Positions 24,601 through 33,752 of a DNA stretch of 64,000 nucleotides are shown in pieces. The stretch's first letter is position 1, and every line of letters begins with the position of its first letter. The notes under the pieces are model-generated. The model did no database searches. It was not told the DNA's origin and saw only the letters and a program-made list of their open reading frames with translations. Source of the DNA: Monodelphis domestica (Eukaryota > Chordata > Mammalia > Didelphimorphia > Didelphidae); contig NC_077234.1 in NCBI RefSeq assembly GCF_027887165.1, positions 169,110,388 through 169,174,387 of the forward strand. The letters are read 5' to 3'. The position numbers were made by a program, and so were the translations under genes.

Positions 24601-27600
24601 GATGGTTATATTAACCAAACTGAAATAGTAAAGCATATCTTATTTGAACAAAGAATTCAGTGTAACTGTATGCGACAGTTTTAGCAGAATCTTAGATTGG
24701 AAGAAAGGATTCCCTTTCACAGATTCCCTGAGTAGTATTCACCCAGTCTCTGCTAGAAGTCTTCCATTGTTGGGAAATCACCTCTCCCGAGGCACTTCAT
24801 TCTACTCTGGAGAACATAGTTAATGTTTTTTCTTTGTTTTAAGCCTAAATTTGCTTCACCTCAGCATCCCTACCTATTGCTTCTCTGGAATCAAGCAGAA
24901 CAATTCTTAATTCTATCATGCAATGGTTTTTCCCTATTTAAAGACAATTCTTATGTCCTTGATAGAACATTTTCTTCTCTAAGCTGGGTATTTACAGTTC
25001 TTTTAATTGATTCTTACATAGCCTGAGACCCCCTTCTCTGTACTCCTTTGAGTCCCCATCCTTTCACCATCATAGCCATCATCTTGAATGTGCTGTAATT
25101 GGTGTTCTTCCTGAAATATGGCTCTTAATATTCAGCAGAATTATGGAGTTAGTTTGGCTAATAAAAAAAGGAACAATGAATATTTGGACTTAAATAATAG
25201 GTATTGAGTTTTTCCTAGAGATGGCAAAACTGATTACTTTCAAACTATGTGATCCGTAATTGAATCTTTCTGAACCTTAATTTCTTCATCTCTATTCATG
25301 AGATTTATTGTACTAAATGACCTACCATCCCTTTCAGCTCTGATTCTGTGATGATTTTGTTGCACATTGGCTTTAATGTAATTTTGGTAGAAGAAGGGCA
25401 ATATTAGTTATGATTTTTAGCAACTTTTTCAATTAAGTGAATTCTCTACTTGCTTATATTTTTAAAATAATCATCCATGTGCCAAAATTTACATATTAGA
25501 TGTACCACATTTGAAATTATTTTTAAAAATCAGCTTTTCTTTCTGTGTCAGTGTGACATTACCTAGCTAAATAATAGTGAAATGAAGTTTGCGTTTGGGG
25601 CTTTAGATTATATTTAAATTTGTTTCATCAGTCATTATGGTGTTTTGCTATGTGATCATAACAAGTAATTGTTTAGTTAATCTCAGTTGTCTTAATAGAA
25701 TGAATAGCAATATTACCATATTTAATGTCTTTTGCACTCTTGCCTTTTTATTTTTGTCCCTGTTTAAAAAATGAGTAGATAGATATTAAAATTTTAGAAC
25801 TATATGATACCTGGATAGTTAATTTTAGCTCTGTTTTTCAGGCTCTTTTTTTTTTTTTTTAATTTCTGCCTTACTCAACTAAATAAAAAGATAGACATTA
25901 ACTTATGTACCACGTAGAAATCAGTAAACATTTACTAAATATGTACTTTGTGCCAGGCACTGTGCACTAGGGATGCAAATATGAAAAAGGAATATCCCTT
26001 GAGCTTTTCATCTAATAGAGGAAGACAGCCCACTAACGGAAACTGAAAAATGGGAACAGGGAAAAGAGGGAACAGTTCTTGACACTGGGGCATGGTAGAC
26101 AAAGTCAGAAGTTTCCCAAAGCAGTGCAGTGGAAAAGAAGATCTCCTGACTTCTACCCTCTAATGAAAGGAGCAGAGGGTAGTGACTAAGTGTCAAGGTT
26201 TCCCAATAAGAAGGCACCTAGGGTATATACGAGCAGTCAATATAATAATAGCTTACTTGGTTTTTGTTTAATAAAAAAAAATTCTTACATTTTAAAGGTT
26301 TAATTGTCCATAATAATTGTGACATGCAGAAAATATGTTAGATTTTAGATTTAAACAACATTAAGGAAATTTCACTGTTAGAATTTTTTTCCCTCTCTGC
26401 TTTACAGTGACATGGACAAACAAAAATCTACATTAGTAGATGCCATCTGTCGAAAAGGATGTGCATTGGCTGATCACCTTCTTCAGTTGCAAGCTCAAGA
26501 TGGGGCTATTTCATCAAGTGACACAGACGGGAAGGAGGAAGATCGAGAGAGCTATTTAGATTCTCTGACAGAAACTTTCTGGGAAACCACAAAATGGACT
26601 GACCTTTTTGACACTAAGGTAGTTTTTCAGTAGTTTGCATTTTTGTTTTCATTTCAGTGCTGAGTACTTCATTATTTCTGCCCACCTTCCAAAAGTATAT
26701 TTTCTTAATAATCTTTCTGTTCAATCCCTTTTATTGCTGGAACTACTGCATGGCTAAACTAACACCAGAAGCTAAAGTATTAAATCTGCTAAAAATTTTT
26801 TTTTGAATGGCTTTAATTCCTCATCAAGAGACAATTCTATATTCTCTTTAGAAAAGTTTTCTGGTACTCCCTCAGTCCAAGGAATGGAAGTTCTGTAATT
26901 ATATTAACAATAAAAACCACTTTGAGGCTATTTGTATTTGTATATTTTTTGAACATAAGCAAATATTAGTACAGACAGAAACTACAGACATCTTGGGAAA
27001 TAGTTGAATAGATTTGATGCATGTTATATAGACTTCAGAATCTCATTCCTGTTCCTAATCCCTAACTTTCAATTTACTTCCCATAACATGGGAATATGTT
27101 TGTTTTAAAGATATTCTATAGTTAGGAGTTTGAGGTTCATAAAAACTAGTTCCCATTTTAGGAAGATGGCATTTTCCTTCTACCATTTTATCGTTTGTAC
27201 TATAACCATTTAAAACTCATAGGGTTAGGCAAGAATTTTATTTTAGAACAATGAGATCACTCACTTTTCTTTACTATATTATACTTGATGAGAATACTAA
27301 GAAAAGCTTTCATTTAATTTGCTTTTTTGCTGGTTATTCTTAAGGGTCTGAATTGTCTTTAAACTAAAGAAATAAGAATTTTTTTAAATTAAAATTTTAA
27401 AATCAAGATTACTAGAAAATACAATGTACTAAAAATATTTCCTTACTTTTTTTTTTTAAACTCTTACCTTCCATCTTGGAGTCAATACTTTGTATTGGCT
27501 CCAAGGTAGAAGAGTGGTAAAGGCTAGGCAATGGGGGTCAAGTGACTTGTCCGAGCTAGGAAGTGTCTGAAGCTAGATTGGAACCCAGGAACCCCCATCC

Positions 27601-30600
27601 CCCGTAAGCCTGGCTCACAATCCACTGAGCTACCCAGCTGCCCCCTTTCTAACTTCTTATGGATAAAAATATTTACTCTTTGATGCCTGTATATTCTCCT
27701 TATCACTACTACCAGTAACCAATACCAGTCTTCCTCAATGAATAAATATATACAATGAGAATAGAATTTCATTTTTGATGCAGAATTAAATATTTAATAT
27801 TTTCCTAACCATATGAATTTATTTTCAATTTTCAGTACCTTTTAGAGTTTTAAGACTGTTGGGGGCAGCTGGGTAGTTCAGTGGATTGAGAGCCAACCCT
27901 AGAGAACAGGAGGTGCTAGGTTCAAATGTGACCTCAGACACTTCCTAGTTGTGTGACCCTGGACAAGTCATTTAACCCCTATTGCCTAGCCCTTACCTCT
28001 CTTCTATGTTGGAACCAATACATAGTAATGATTCTAAGATGGAAGGTAAGGGTTAAAAAAAAAAAGAATATTGACTTCCTTGGCATTATTTGTTCAAAAG
28101 TTGCAATTCTTTCCTATTTTTCCCACCTTTTTTTCTGTTAAATATTTTAGTTGTAAAAATAGAATTAAGGAAGGAATGGTTCTTTGAACCTTCATTTGAA
28201 TATTTTTAATTGTTGGCTTTTATCTTTGTAGCACAGTTAAATCTTATTTATACTAATTCATATTTGCTTCACACCTGTGAGGTTTATAACATTTTCTCCA
28301 TAATAACTGTAATATAAGGGAAGGCGAGAGAGGGAATGAAGTCTCCTCCTACTGAATCAGGACTAGAGTGAGATAGAGGTGAAATGGAGTCAAGTAGAAA
28401 GAGAAAGGGGATGGATTGATTTTCCCTCTCTCTTCTCCCTGGCAAACCCCACTCTGGATGCCTTCAAGATCACAAACTTCTGTTCCCTCAGAGACTTGGT
28501 TGAAACGATTATGATACAATCAGCTTCTCACTCTCTGAGGAGAGAAATGTAACTTCCCTCCCCCCAATCTTCAAAGTCTCCTTCCTTTCTTAGATACTAT
28601 GAAGCTACTCACTTGCTCTCATGAACAGCTGTTTATTCTAAGGGAACAAATGAAGGTAGGGCAATTGAATTGAGGAATGAGGTATTGGGAAAAGAGGGAG
28701 CAGGAGGTCCCTAGAAGTAACTGAACCCATTTTCCCCAAAGTCTGGCAGGGTCAGGCTTCCCTGCCTGACCTTTTGAGGTCAGTTGTGAAGATGTCCTGA
28801 CTTTCTAGTTGCCATGGCTATTATAACAAGTTCAAGGACTTCAGGGGATTCAGAGGAATTCTTCTTATAGTGAATCTGCTTCTCTCTTCCTTCTGGCAGG
28901 TTAAGTCCAAGTTCCTCTCTTCCATAAACTAGTGAGCTTATTAATAAGCACAGATATTCTTTAGATGGCAGACCTGAGTTTTAGAAAGAGTGAGTGGCTT
29001 TCCTGTGGTCACTCAATTGGCCAAGACCTAGTTTATCATAGAGGCAGACATGCACCCTTGGCACTCCTTGCTCTGAGGAAAAAGGTTGAAGTCTTCTCTC
29101 CCAGACTACTTCATGACTGCACTGTATTTGTTACCTCCCTAGTAATAAAAGTTCCTTGACAGCAGGCCCTGTTTTACACTTTTTCTTTGTATTTCTAGCA
29201 CTTGGCAAATGCTTCATAAATGCTTATTAATTGATTGGGTTAAAGTTATGAATAAGACTCTATCCTAGGTTAAGGAAATCTGTGAGTATTTCTCATATAG
29301 TCATAGGATGTTAGAGCTAGAAAGAACTGTAATGCCTTCATTTACAGATTAGGAAATAGATATAGAGTGAATTGTTTTTCAAAATATAACATAATGAGTG
29401 GCAGAAGCAAGATTAGATCCTAGGTCTCATTACTCTCAATGATATAGTCTTATAACTGTGCTATACTATACTACACACTATTTATCATTTTCTCTCAATT
29501 GGCATGTTTCCCATTTAGTTGTCAGTATTCAAAATGTATCCTATAGCTTAATTCCCTATATCCACTCTTTTTTGTTAAGGCAGATCTCTTTAGCAAGAGA
29601 AGAAGCATGTGCATACAAAACTGATATTTTTGGCAAGCGAGCATTCAGTGGCTAGTGGCAACCAGGAAAAGTCCTCAAATAGAAAGTAGTATTTGAAGTG
29701 AATCTTGAAGGAGTCTAGAACTTCTGAGAGAAGAGGTCTCTTGAAAGGGAGTACATTCCAAAGTAGAGTGTCCCATTTAAGACATGCCCTGCAAGAAGGC
29801 CAGTTTGTCTGGACCATATTTCTGTCTACATGAAAAAGAGTCCTGTGTAATACACCTTGAAAAGTAGACTGAAACTAGATTGGGAAGAGCTTTAAATGCC
29901 AAAAAGTCATTTATATTTCATCTCCAAGGAGTTATTGGACTATATTGAACTAGAAAGTGATATAATCACACCTGAGCTTCTGAAAAATCACTTTGGCATA
30001 TGTAGAAGATAGATTGGAAAGGGGAGAAAAGGTTTGAACCCAATTAGGAGACCATAGTAATCATCTAGCTGAGTTAGTAAAGGACTGAATTACAGAGTAG
30101 TTGATATGTGAGTGAAGAAAAGGAGGCAGATATGAGAGACAATGGAATTAGAATCATTTTGTACTGTTTGTTTAAGGGAAACTATTAGGACAAAAAGAAT
30201 TCCAGCAAAGCACAGTTGACAGCTAGGAAACAGCCAGCTGTGATTAAGGTAGAGCCTAACCAAATGGTCCCTGAAGAGGCAAGGAACTACATAGAGAACT
30301 GATTTAGTAGTAACTCAAGGGAGCCCTCTCAGTGTCTTGAGAGCATGAATCCGCCCAGCCACATCAGAAATTTGTCCCTTTTTCTCACTGGCAGAGGATC
30401 CCAGGATGGGGAGGAATATTTTCCATTGATTTATGAACAGTTATAGATGATTTTGTTGAATGTTATAGTTTCATTGAATGCTTAGATTTGCCTGGTCTTT
30501 GAATAAAGTATTTATCTAATTGAGGCTTAAGTCAAGATGATTTTTAATATTCTATTTGTAGTGTCAGAAGTGCATAAATTTTAATTTAAATTGTATTTAT

Positions 30601-33600
30601 TTACCTATTGTAGGTTTTGACATTTGCATATAAACATGCATTGGTAAATAAAATGTATGGGAGAAGCCTCAAATTTGCAACCAAACTTGTGGAAGAAAAG
30701 CCAACAAAAGAAAATTGGAAGAATTGTATCCAAGTAAGTAATCATAAAAAATAATAATCTGTCATTAGTACATACTTATTAGGAAAGTCGGCTAAAATCT
30801 TTGTTGAAGTAGTAATTTTCTATGAATTAAATTTTTTAATATTTAAACAACTTGTCACATTCAGTTATATTACAGGCAAAATGTAGTATAAAAACTAAAT
30901 TAATCATGAATCCTAAGAGATTTTTTTTTTCAAATTTAAAAAGACTTAAAAATCAGATTCAAGGAAAAATGTTTAGCATTTGCTATAGAAGTAGTATTGA
31001 CTTTTTTGTAATTTTAAGATATTGGTTGTTTTGTTACCTTAGTATTAAAGTACTTTTTTATCAGTAGAATATAATGAAATTTTTTTTAAGTGGGTATTAA
31101 CTGAAAACAGTTTAAACTTGAAAGGTTCATACTTGACATTAGTTCTTTAGTGGTAGTGGAAAACACTGTCATGATACTTTTTTTGTTGTTGTTGCAGTTA
31201 AAATATATAAGATGGTTTTCTTAGTTTATGGTGGTATTTGAATATGAGGTTATGGCAAATACATAAACACAGCGAGTATTGTAATTTTGTAGGTATATGT
31301 GTAATAAATAATCTGTGACCACTAATAATGTGAAAGGAAGCCCAATTCAAGAAAATGAGAGAATATATGACATTTCATAATAGAGCTATTAATCTCCCTC
31401 ACTATAAGGACTATGTAGCCATCCTTTTATACAAAAGATTTCAGTTCTCTAAAAAACCAAAACATTATCTAAAAGTGATTAGTAATTATGTCTTTACATA
31501 AAAAATTATATATGTTTGTAATACATCTTAAAGTATGGACATTATAAATAATAATGGCAGGAATTTAGATTTTAAATTCATAGTAGATTTAAGAAGTAGG
31601 TTTTTCTTATCCATAAGAACATAAGAGAAATGCTATTAATTTGCCATATTTGGCAAACTAATGATCCATTTGTTATACTATTCCATAATCTAAAAAGACT
31701 TCATGGGGGTAATTTATGGTGATGCATAGTAGCAACTGCCCTCCATGATTTTCCCTGTAGAGAAATTACACTGAGGAATCATTAAAGGAAAAAAAAAGTA
31801 TTTTTGTTGATGTCTTCCATTTTCCATCATCATAGTTATTTCTAGCATCCTCCCTCCTCCCAGGGAACTATCTTGTGTAACAAGTAGTATTTTTTTAAAA
31901 GGAAAAAGAAGAGGGAGAAAAATTTACCACAGCTGATTAATACTTTGAAAATCAAAAGAATGTTAAAAATCTACAGACCTCCTACCTCAAAGAGTGGGTT
32001 AGAGGTGTCTTTTCCTATCTCTTCATTTGAATAATTCTTGATATGTGTTCATTTCACTTTTAGTTTTTGTGTATGATTGTTCTTTTCATTTATATTAATG
32101 TAGATCTTTCCGTGCTTCTCTGTATTTATATTATATATATTTCTTACAGTACCTTAATGTTCCATTACAGTCATGTACCACAATTTGTTTAGCCATTCAG
32201 ATGGTCATCTACTTTGTTTCCATTTCTTTGCTATCACAAAAAGTGCTGCTCTAAATGTTTTTAATATATATGGAATTTTCTTATTAATAGCTCCTTTGAG
32301 AGTATAAGATCAGTAATAGAGTCCTTGGTTCAAAAAATAAAGATATTTTTAGTCACTTTATTTTATAATCTCAAATTGCTTTCCAAAATGGTTGTAAATT
32401 TTGTCAGGCCACAGCTCTAACAGAATACTATTACACTATAATATGCCTCTCATTTCATAACCCCTCCAACATTGACTATTGTCATTTTTTTTTTTGGCAT
32501 CTTTGCCAATTTGCATAGTGCGAGTGTGAGGTGAAAACTCCAGGTTATTTGTATTTGCAATTCTCCATTCTTTCATGTGTTGGCAAATACTTTGTAATTC
32601 TTTTCAGAACTGTTTGGTCATATTCTCTGACCACTGATCTCTTCAAGTATGGGCTACTAGACAGTTTTGTACTTTAATTGATTATTTGAAATTTTCATCT
32701 TTTCATTGATCTCTGATTTTTCCCCCTATGAATAAAACAGGAGCTTAGGAAAAATGGGAAGGCAGAATAGAGTTTGGAGGCAAAACCAGTTTATAGAGAA
32801 TATAGAAAATTAATTTAAGAATGTGGAAGAGATAGTTATATAAACCACAGAGAACAGAGGAGATAAATCAGTAAAGTACTATATATATTCTTGAGATTAA
32901 GAGCTCTAGAATGGAAACAACCTAGCCTATACAATCAATTAATTACTCATTTTTATAAGCTTAGTATAGCAAAACCCCACATATTAGTTTGCTATTATAA
33001 GGAACTAGTCAAAGTACAGAAGACAGAGAAACTCGATCCCCTTTATCTTTGGATCACACATTACCAACTCCCATCACTCTCCTTGTGTTCTACAACTGAC
33101 CAGTCAGACTGCTGTATCACACTTTAACCTCATTGATCTATCTTTACTGAAATTCTGAAAAAGTCTCTTTTAATTTAGCCAAAACAAGGCTGAAGTTTTC
33201 CAAGAGGATTTTTTACTTTGAAACTAAAAATCCGTGCTCACTACCTCTTCCAAAAAGACAAGTAGGGGCAGAAAAGAATATAAATGATTTGAGTCCGTTT
33301 TACTTGTCTGAATTTAATTAAAGATTAGTCATAAAATAGCTTGACCTGCTTAGTTCTGAGTATCTTAAATGCAAATTCTTTTACCTTATTTCAACTCTGC
33401 TTTGACATTATGTTGGCACCTAAGAAGCAGATTTAGTATACCTGAAATCAACTGTTATTTTAGAGAGGGCCTAAAATTTTAAATGTGTTTTAAGCACAAT
33501 GAAAAATTATTTCTTTTTAATTTGTTCTGCTAATAAAATCATTCTCTGTATTGTGAATTATTTCCCACTGTAAAATGTTTATTACAGAATTTAATGAGGC

Positions 33601-33752
33601 TTAGGTGGTTCAAAGTAATTTCTTTTTCTACTATAACAATATATTAATGTTTTTCATTTTAGTTGATGAAGTTACTTGGATGGACCCATTGTGCATCTTT
33701 TACTGAAAACTGGCTCCCCATCATGTATCCTCCTGATTATTGTGTATTCTGA
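3539..33752 (+). CDS. TPP2: TPP2, tripeptidyl-peptidase II, C-terminal part (spliced, 5' end outside window)
   Basis: TPP2 is a giant cytosolic subtilisin-family serine peptidase that removes tripeptides from N-termini downstream of the proteasome. Coding exons: 3539-3655, 4234-4334, 5900-5996, 8738-8875, 10792-11036, 11220-11298, cassette 13275-13313, 22468-22619, 22933-23029, 24127-24257, 26408-26618, 30614-30733 and 33663-33752. Exon phases all agree, and the joined frame is open to the TGA at 33750-33752. I recognise the protein from stretches such as [36 protein letters not shown] and the C-terminus [15 protein letters not shown], which are nearly identical to mammalian TPP2 as I remember it. 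The exons encode 525 residues without the cassette, roughly residues 725-1249 of the human numbering. The Asp/His/Ser catalytic residues lie in the missing N-terminal half. This half forms the beta-sandwich and helical region used in assembly of the large complex. All introns are GT-AG. No earlier exon was found in 1-3538. Confidence 0.97.
3656..5899. other. TPP2 introns flanking the 4234-4334 exon
   Basis: Apart from the exon 4234-4334, this stretch is AT-rich and repeat-poor. I recognise no further exon or mobile element. Confidence 0.45.
4234..4334 (+). CDS. TPP2: TPP2 coding exon
   Basis: This exon is 101 nt and encodes [20 protein letters not shown] onward to VQTLR, with the last Arg codon split (CG|A). 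The acceptor is tttttctgtag. The donor CG|gtatta is a poor match to consensus, but the phase joins exactly to the next exon. Confidence 0.94.
5900..5996 (+). CDS. TPP2: TPP2 coding exon
   Basis: This 97-nt exon completes the split Arg and encodes [20 protein letters not shown], then [12 protein letters not shown]. The donor is gtaagt. Together with the previous exon it gives 66 whole codons. Confidence 0.95.
6183..7560 (-). mobile_element. L2-clade LINE with reverse-transcriptase remnant
   Basis: The plus strand begins with the reversed L2 3' end (ctagcatttcctaaatgctt ... aaactctatgctaaatacta). Further in, the minus frame around 7406-7200 reads [22 protein letters not shown]-like residues (seen as [20 protein letters not shown]), the L2/CR1-clade RT block preceding the YADD motif. 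A degenerate YIDDSQIYL follows near 7180-7150. It is antisense to TPP2 and decayed throughout. Confidence 0.75.
7917..8120 (-). mobile_element. Mar1-type tRNA-derived SINE
   Basis: The reverse strand carries the standard SINE landmarks (gggcaagtcac box, ggttcaaatctggcctcag-like B box, tail aaggtaagggtt). On the plus strand these read as aacccttaccttccatcttgg ... acttgcccagggtcacatag ... tcaatccactgag. The flanks tttagctttt and tttagctttc suggest a target duplication. Confidence 0.85.
8738..8875 (+). CDS. TPP2: TPP2 coding exon
   Basis: This exon is 138 nt, phase 0-0, 46 residues from [20 protein letters not shown] to GSGDAYPHQ. The acceptor is ttttggtag and the donor is gtatct. Confidence 0.95.
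8880..9856. other. TPP2 intron, no feature seen
   Basis: AT-rich intron between the exon ending at 8875 and the hAT element. I see no clear repeat. Confidence 0.4.
9865..10242. mobile_element. Non-autonomous hAT-type DNA transposon with C-rich core
   Basis: Terminal inverted repeats are tagtgatggtgaacct (9865-9880) and its near-complement aggtttgccatcacta (10227-10242), 14 of 16 matching. The element is flanked by an exact 8-bp duplication TCATATAA (9857-9864 and 10243-10250), the size diagnostic of hAT. Both ends are explained by an ancestral CAGTGATGGCGAACCT with CpG decay in opposite directions (TG at the left, CA at the right). No transposase frame exists in 378 bp. The interior (about 9890-10035) is a C-rich, low-complexity tract. 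Confidence 0.88.
10251..10791. other. TPP2 intron, no feature seen
   Basis: AT-rich intron. A weak resemblance to old interspersed repeats around 10290-10640 could not be assigned to a family. Confidence 0.35.
10792..11036 (+). CDS. TPP2: TPP2 coding exon
   Basis: This 245-nt exon encodes [20 protein letters not shown] through [20 protein letters not shown] to SLSDD plus AA of a split Lys. The acceptor is preceded by a good pyrimidine tract and the donor is AA|gtaagt. Confidence 0.95.
11220..11298 (+). CDS. TPP2: TPP2 coding exon preceding the cassette
   Basis: This 79-nt exon completes the split Lys and encodes [20 protein letters not shown] then DLGKKA. It ends in phase 0 with donor gtgagt. 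The downstream intron of about 11.2 kb is the longest complete one in the window and contains the cassette exon. Confidence 0.95.
11299..13274. other. Repeat-poor TPP2 intron upstream of the cassette exon
   Basis: About 2 kb with no recognisable SINE or LINE, in contrast to the rest of the window. Absence of repeats beside an alternative exon is consistent with retained intronic regulatory sequence, but conservation cannot be judged from one genome. Confidence 0.4.
13238..13254 (+). promoter_or_regulatory. TGCATG motif and upstream competing 3' splice site of the TPP2 cassette exon
   Basis: TGCATG (13238-13243), the RBFOX recognition hexamer, is followed by ttttcttacag ending at 13254. This looks a better acceptor than the cccag at 13270-13274 that gives the known 13-residue insert. 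The motif lies about 31 nt upstream of the cassette exon, where RBFOX binding usually favours skipping. The motif is seen directly; regulation is inferred. Confidence 0.4.
13275..13313 (+). CDS. TPP2: TPP2 alternative 39-nt cassette exon (13 residues)
   Basis: Between LGKKA and D(I/V)IPVHYY the sequence has an acceptor (cccag), 39 nt in phase 0 and a donor (gtactg). The exon encodes [13 protein letters not shown]. From memory, this basic 13-residue insert distinguishes the 1262-residue TPP2 form (the mouse reference entry) from the 1249-residue human reference form. Both splice choices keep the frame. The insert is Lys/Arg-rich and lies just before the charged linker [12 protein letters not shown]. 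The nearer acceptor is a poor one and a stronger-looking AG lies 20 nt upstream, so inclusion is probably regulated. Exon sequence and phase are seen directly; the isoform history is recalled knowledge. Confidence 0.88.
13314..14512. other. TPP2 intron downstream of the cassette exon, no repeat seen
   Basis: AT-rich, repeat-poor sequence between the cassette exon and the SINE at 14528. No further exon was recognised. Confidence 0.4.
14528..14718 (+). mobile_element. Mar1-type SINE with perfect 15-bp target duplication
   Basis: The SINE begins ggggcagctgggtagttcaa and ends gatggaagataaaggtttt plus an A-rich tail. It is flanked by identical copies of aagatatattgttta at 14513-14527 and 14719-14733. 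Polymerase III A/B-box-like tRNA sequence lies in its 5' half. Confidence 0.95.
15008..15112 (+). mobile_element. L2 3'-end fragment
   Basis: The sequence aatgtaaggcccttgaaaga ... cctagcatagtgcttggaat ... aatgcttgttgat matches the sense 3' end of L2. Confidence 0.65.
15335..15575 (+). repeat. MIR/CORE-type SINE
   Basis: It runs from ggtggcttggtgggtagatc through gaatttgaatcctatctcag, gcaagtcacttaatctctct, tttcctcatctgtaaaatgg to taaagcactttgaaaatctt, covering a nearly full-length tRNA-head and CORE SINE. Confidence 0.75.
15576..17024. other. TPP2 intron, T-rich, no repeat family recognised
   Basis: Contains a T/G low-complexity tract at about 16690-16745 and otherwise unassigned AT-rich sequence. 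Confidence 0.35.
17030..17215 (-). repeat. MIR-type SINE fragment
   Basis: ggcactttaaaatttgcaaa ... ggttaagtagcttgcccaat ... tattaagtcc is the reverse complement of a MIR body with CORE and B-box side. Confidence 0.6.
18034..18309 (-). pseudogene. Unrecognised open segment, possible retrocopy fragment
   Basis: The minus frame is open for 91 codons and ends at a TAG. It has a methionine 69 codons before the end ([20 protein letters not shown] ...). The composition is protein-like (Lys/Arg-rich, then [18 protein letters not shown]) rather than the Leu/Phe/Ser bias of chance frames in AT-rich DNA. I cannot name a parent gene. It lies antisense in the long TPP2 intron, and no splice sites or poly(A) tract are obvious. 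A chance open frame remains possible. Confidence 0.2.
19549..19594. repeat. Short tandem duplication (period 25)
   Basis: The 21-mer gatgcagttcctggtcataat occurs at 19549-19569 and again at 19574-19594, separated by ttaa, with no mismatch. Confidence 0.9.
20325..20540 (-). repeat. MIR-type SINE fragment
   Basis: gcagagtggtttacattttt ... ctgttttacagaagagaaaa ... gtccaaagtcatgcatcatc ... ctctgagtccagtggtcttt is a reversed MIR copy. Confidence 0.65.
20541..22467. other. TPP2 intron with G-rich runs
   Basis: No gene or repeat family recognised. The plus strand has a G-rich patch at 21355-21371 (runs of five, three and four G) and a 14-G homopolymer at 22250-22263, about 200 nt upstream of the 22468 exon. 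Confidence 0.45.
22468..22619 (+). CDS. TPP2: TPP2 coding exon with charged linker
   Basis: This 152-nt exon encodes [20 protein letters not shown], then a highly charged linker [16 protein letters not shown], then [14 protein letters not shown] and AA of a split Lys. The donor is AA|gtatgt. The linker is probably flexible and exposed. Confidence 0.95.
22933..23029 (+). CDS. TPP2: TPP2 coding exon
   Basis: This 97-nt exon completes Lys and encodes [20 protein letters not shown] then [12 protein letters not shown]. It ends in phase 0 with donor gttata, which is weak beyond the GT. Confidence 0.95.
23565..23650 (+). repeat. MIR-type SINE 3' fragment
   Basis: tcagttccttatgtgtaaaa ... ggatggaatagatgacctg resembles the common 'cctcatctgtaaaatg...actagatgacct' MIR segment. 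Confidence 0.5.
24127..24257 (+). CDS. TPP2: TPP2 coding exon
   Basis: This 131-nt exon encodes [20 protein letters not shown], then [20 protein letters not shown] and TIK plus AA of a split Asn. The acceptor follows a long T/C tract. Confidence 0.95.
24690..25130 (-). mobile_element. CR1/L3-type LINE 3' fragment
   Basis: The plus strand reads cagtctctgctagaagtctt, cattctactctggag, ttttaagcctaaatttgctt, tcaagcagaacaattcttaa, the reversed 3' region typical of CR1/L3 LINEs. It is in a TPP2 intron, strongly diverged. Confidence 0.55.
25200..25355 (+). repeat. MIR-type SINE fragment
   Basis: tgaaccttaatttcttcatc ... ctaaatgacctaccatccct ... gctctgattctgtgatg is a diverged MIR. Confidence 0.5.
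25905..26225 (-). mobile_element. L2 3'-end fragment
   Basis: It starts with aacatttactaaatatgtac ... ttgtgccaggcactgtgcac, the reversed L2 3' terminus, and continues as purine-rich L2 sequence. Confidence 0.65.
26408..26618 (+). CDS. TPP2: TPP2 coding exon
   Basis: This 211-nt exon completes Asn and encodes [20 protein letters not shown] through the acidic stretch [18 protein letters not shown] to [17 protein letters not shown]. The donor is gtagtt. Confidence 0.95.
27448..27650 (-). mobile_element. Mar1-type SINE
   Basis: A T-rich tail is followed by aaactcttaccttccatctt, then ggcaatgggggtcaagtgac, ending tgagctacccagctgccccc. It is a full-length copy in reverse. Confidence 0.92.
27858..28065 (+). 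mobile_element. Mar1-type SINE
   Basis: It runs from gggggcagctgggtagttca to ggaaggtaagggttaaaaaa. It is in the opposite orientation to the copy at 27448-27650 and only about 210 bp away. Confidence 0.92.
28325..28945. other. Unassigned GC-richer block in TPP2 intron
   Basis: About 600 bp rich in CTCC/GAGA tracts, much less AT-rich than its surroundings. It includes an exact 8-bp stem hairpin (GGTCAGGC at 28750-28757, GCCTGACC at 28764-28771, 6-nt loop). The composition could fit an old solo LTR or an unknown non-autonomous element, but I find no convincing ends. Family unknown. Confidence 0.3.
29105..29245 (+). mobile_element. L2 3'-end fragment
   Basis: taataaaagttccttgacag ... tatttctagcacttggcaaa ... 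ttcataaatgcttattaattg is a sense L2 3' end. Confidence 0.65.
29285..29460 (-). repeat. MIR-type SINE fragment
   Basis: gttagagctagaaagaactg ... tttacagattaggaaataga ... gattagatcctaggtctcat is a reversed MIR variant. Confidence 0.5.
29640..30150 (-). mobile_element. L2-type LINE internal fragment
   Basis: gagctttaaatgccaaaaag, atttcatctccaaggagtta, gaaaaatcactttggcatat are diverged versions of the reversed L2 ORF2 C-terminal region. Confidence 0.5.
30614..30733 (+). CDS. TPP2: TPP2 coding exon
   Basis: This exon is 120 nt, phase 0-0, 40 residues: [20 protein letters not shown] then [20 protein letters not shown]. The donor gtaagt is strong. Confidence 0.95.
30734..31785. other. TPP2 intron, no feature seen
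   Basis: AT-rich intron with homopolymer A and T runs. No repeat family was recognised. Confidence 0.35.
31790..32750 (-). mobile_element. Older L1 3' region
   Basis: The plus strand shows tctcccaggg-type 3'UTR sequence, then attacagtcatgtaccacaa, agccattcagatggtcatct, tttgctatcacaaaaagtgc, caaattgctttccaaaatgg, ccctccaacattgactattg, the reversed L1 ORF2 C-terminus and 3' region, well diverged. It lies in the last TPP2 intron, antisense. Confidence 0.75.
32751..33660. other. Last TPP2 intron, 3' part, no feature seen
   Basis: Unassigned AT-rich sequence leading to the acceptor at 33662. Confidence 0.35.
33663..33752 (+). CDS. TPP2: TPP2 terminal coding exon and stop
   Basis: This 90-nt coding part encodes [20 protein letters not shown] then MYPPDYCVF and TGA. 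The acceptor is ttttag. The exon continues into the 3'UTR. Confidence 0.95.
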   Translation: MMKLLGWTHCASFTENWLPIMYPPDYCVF

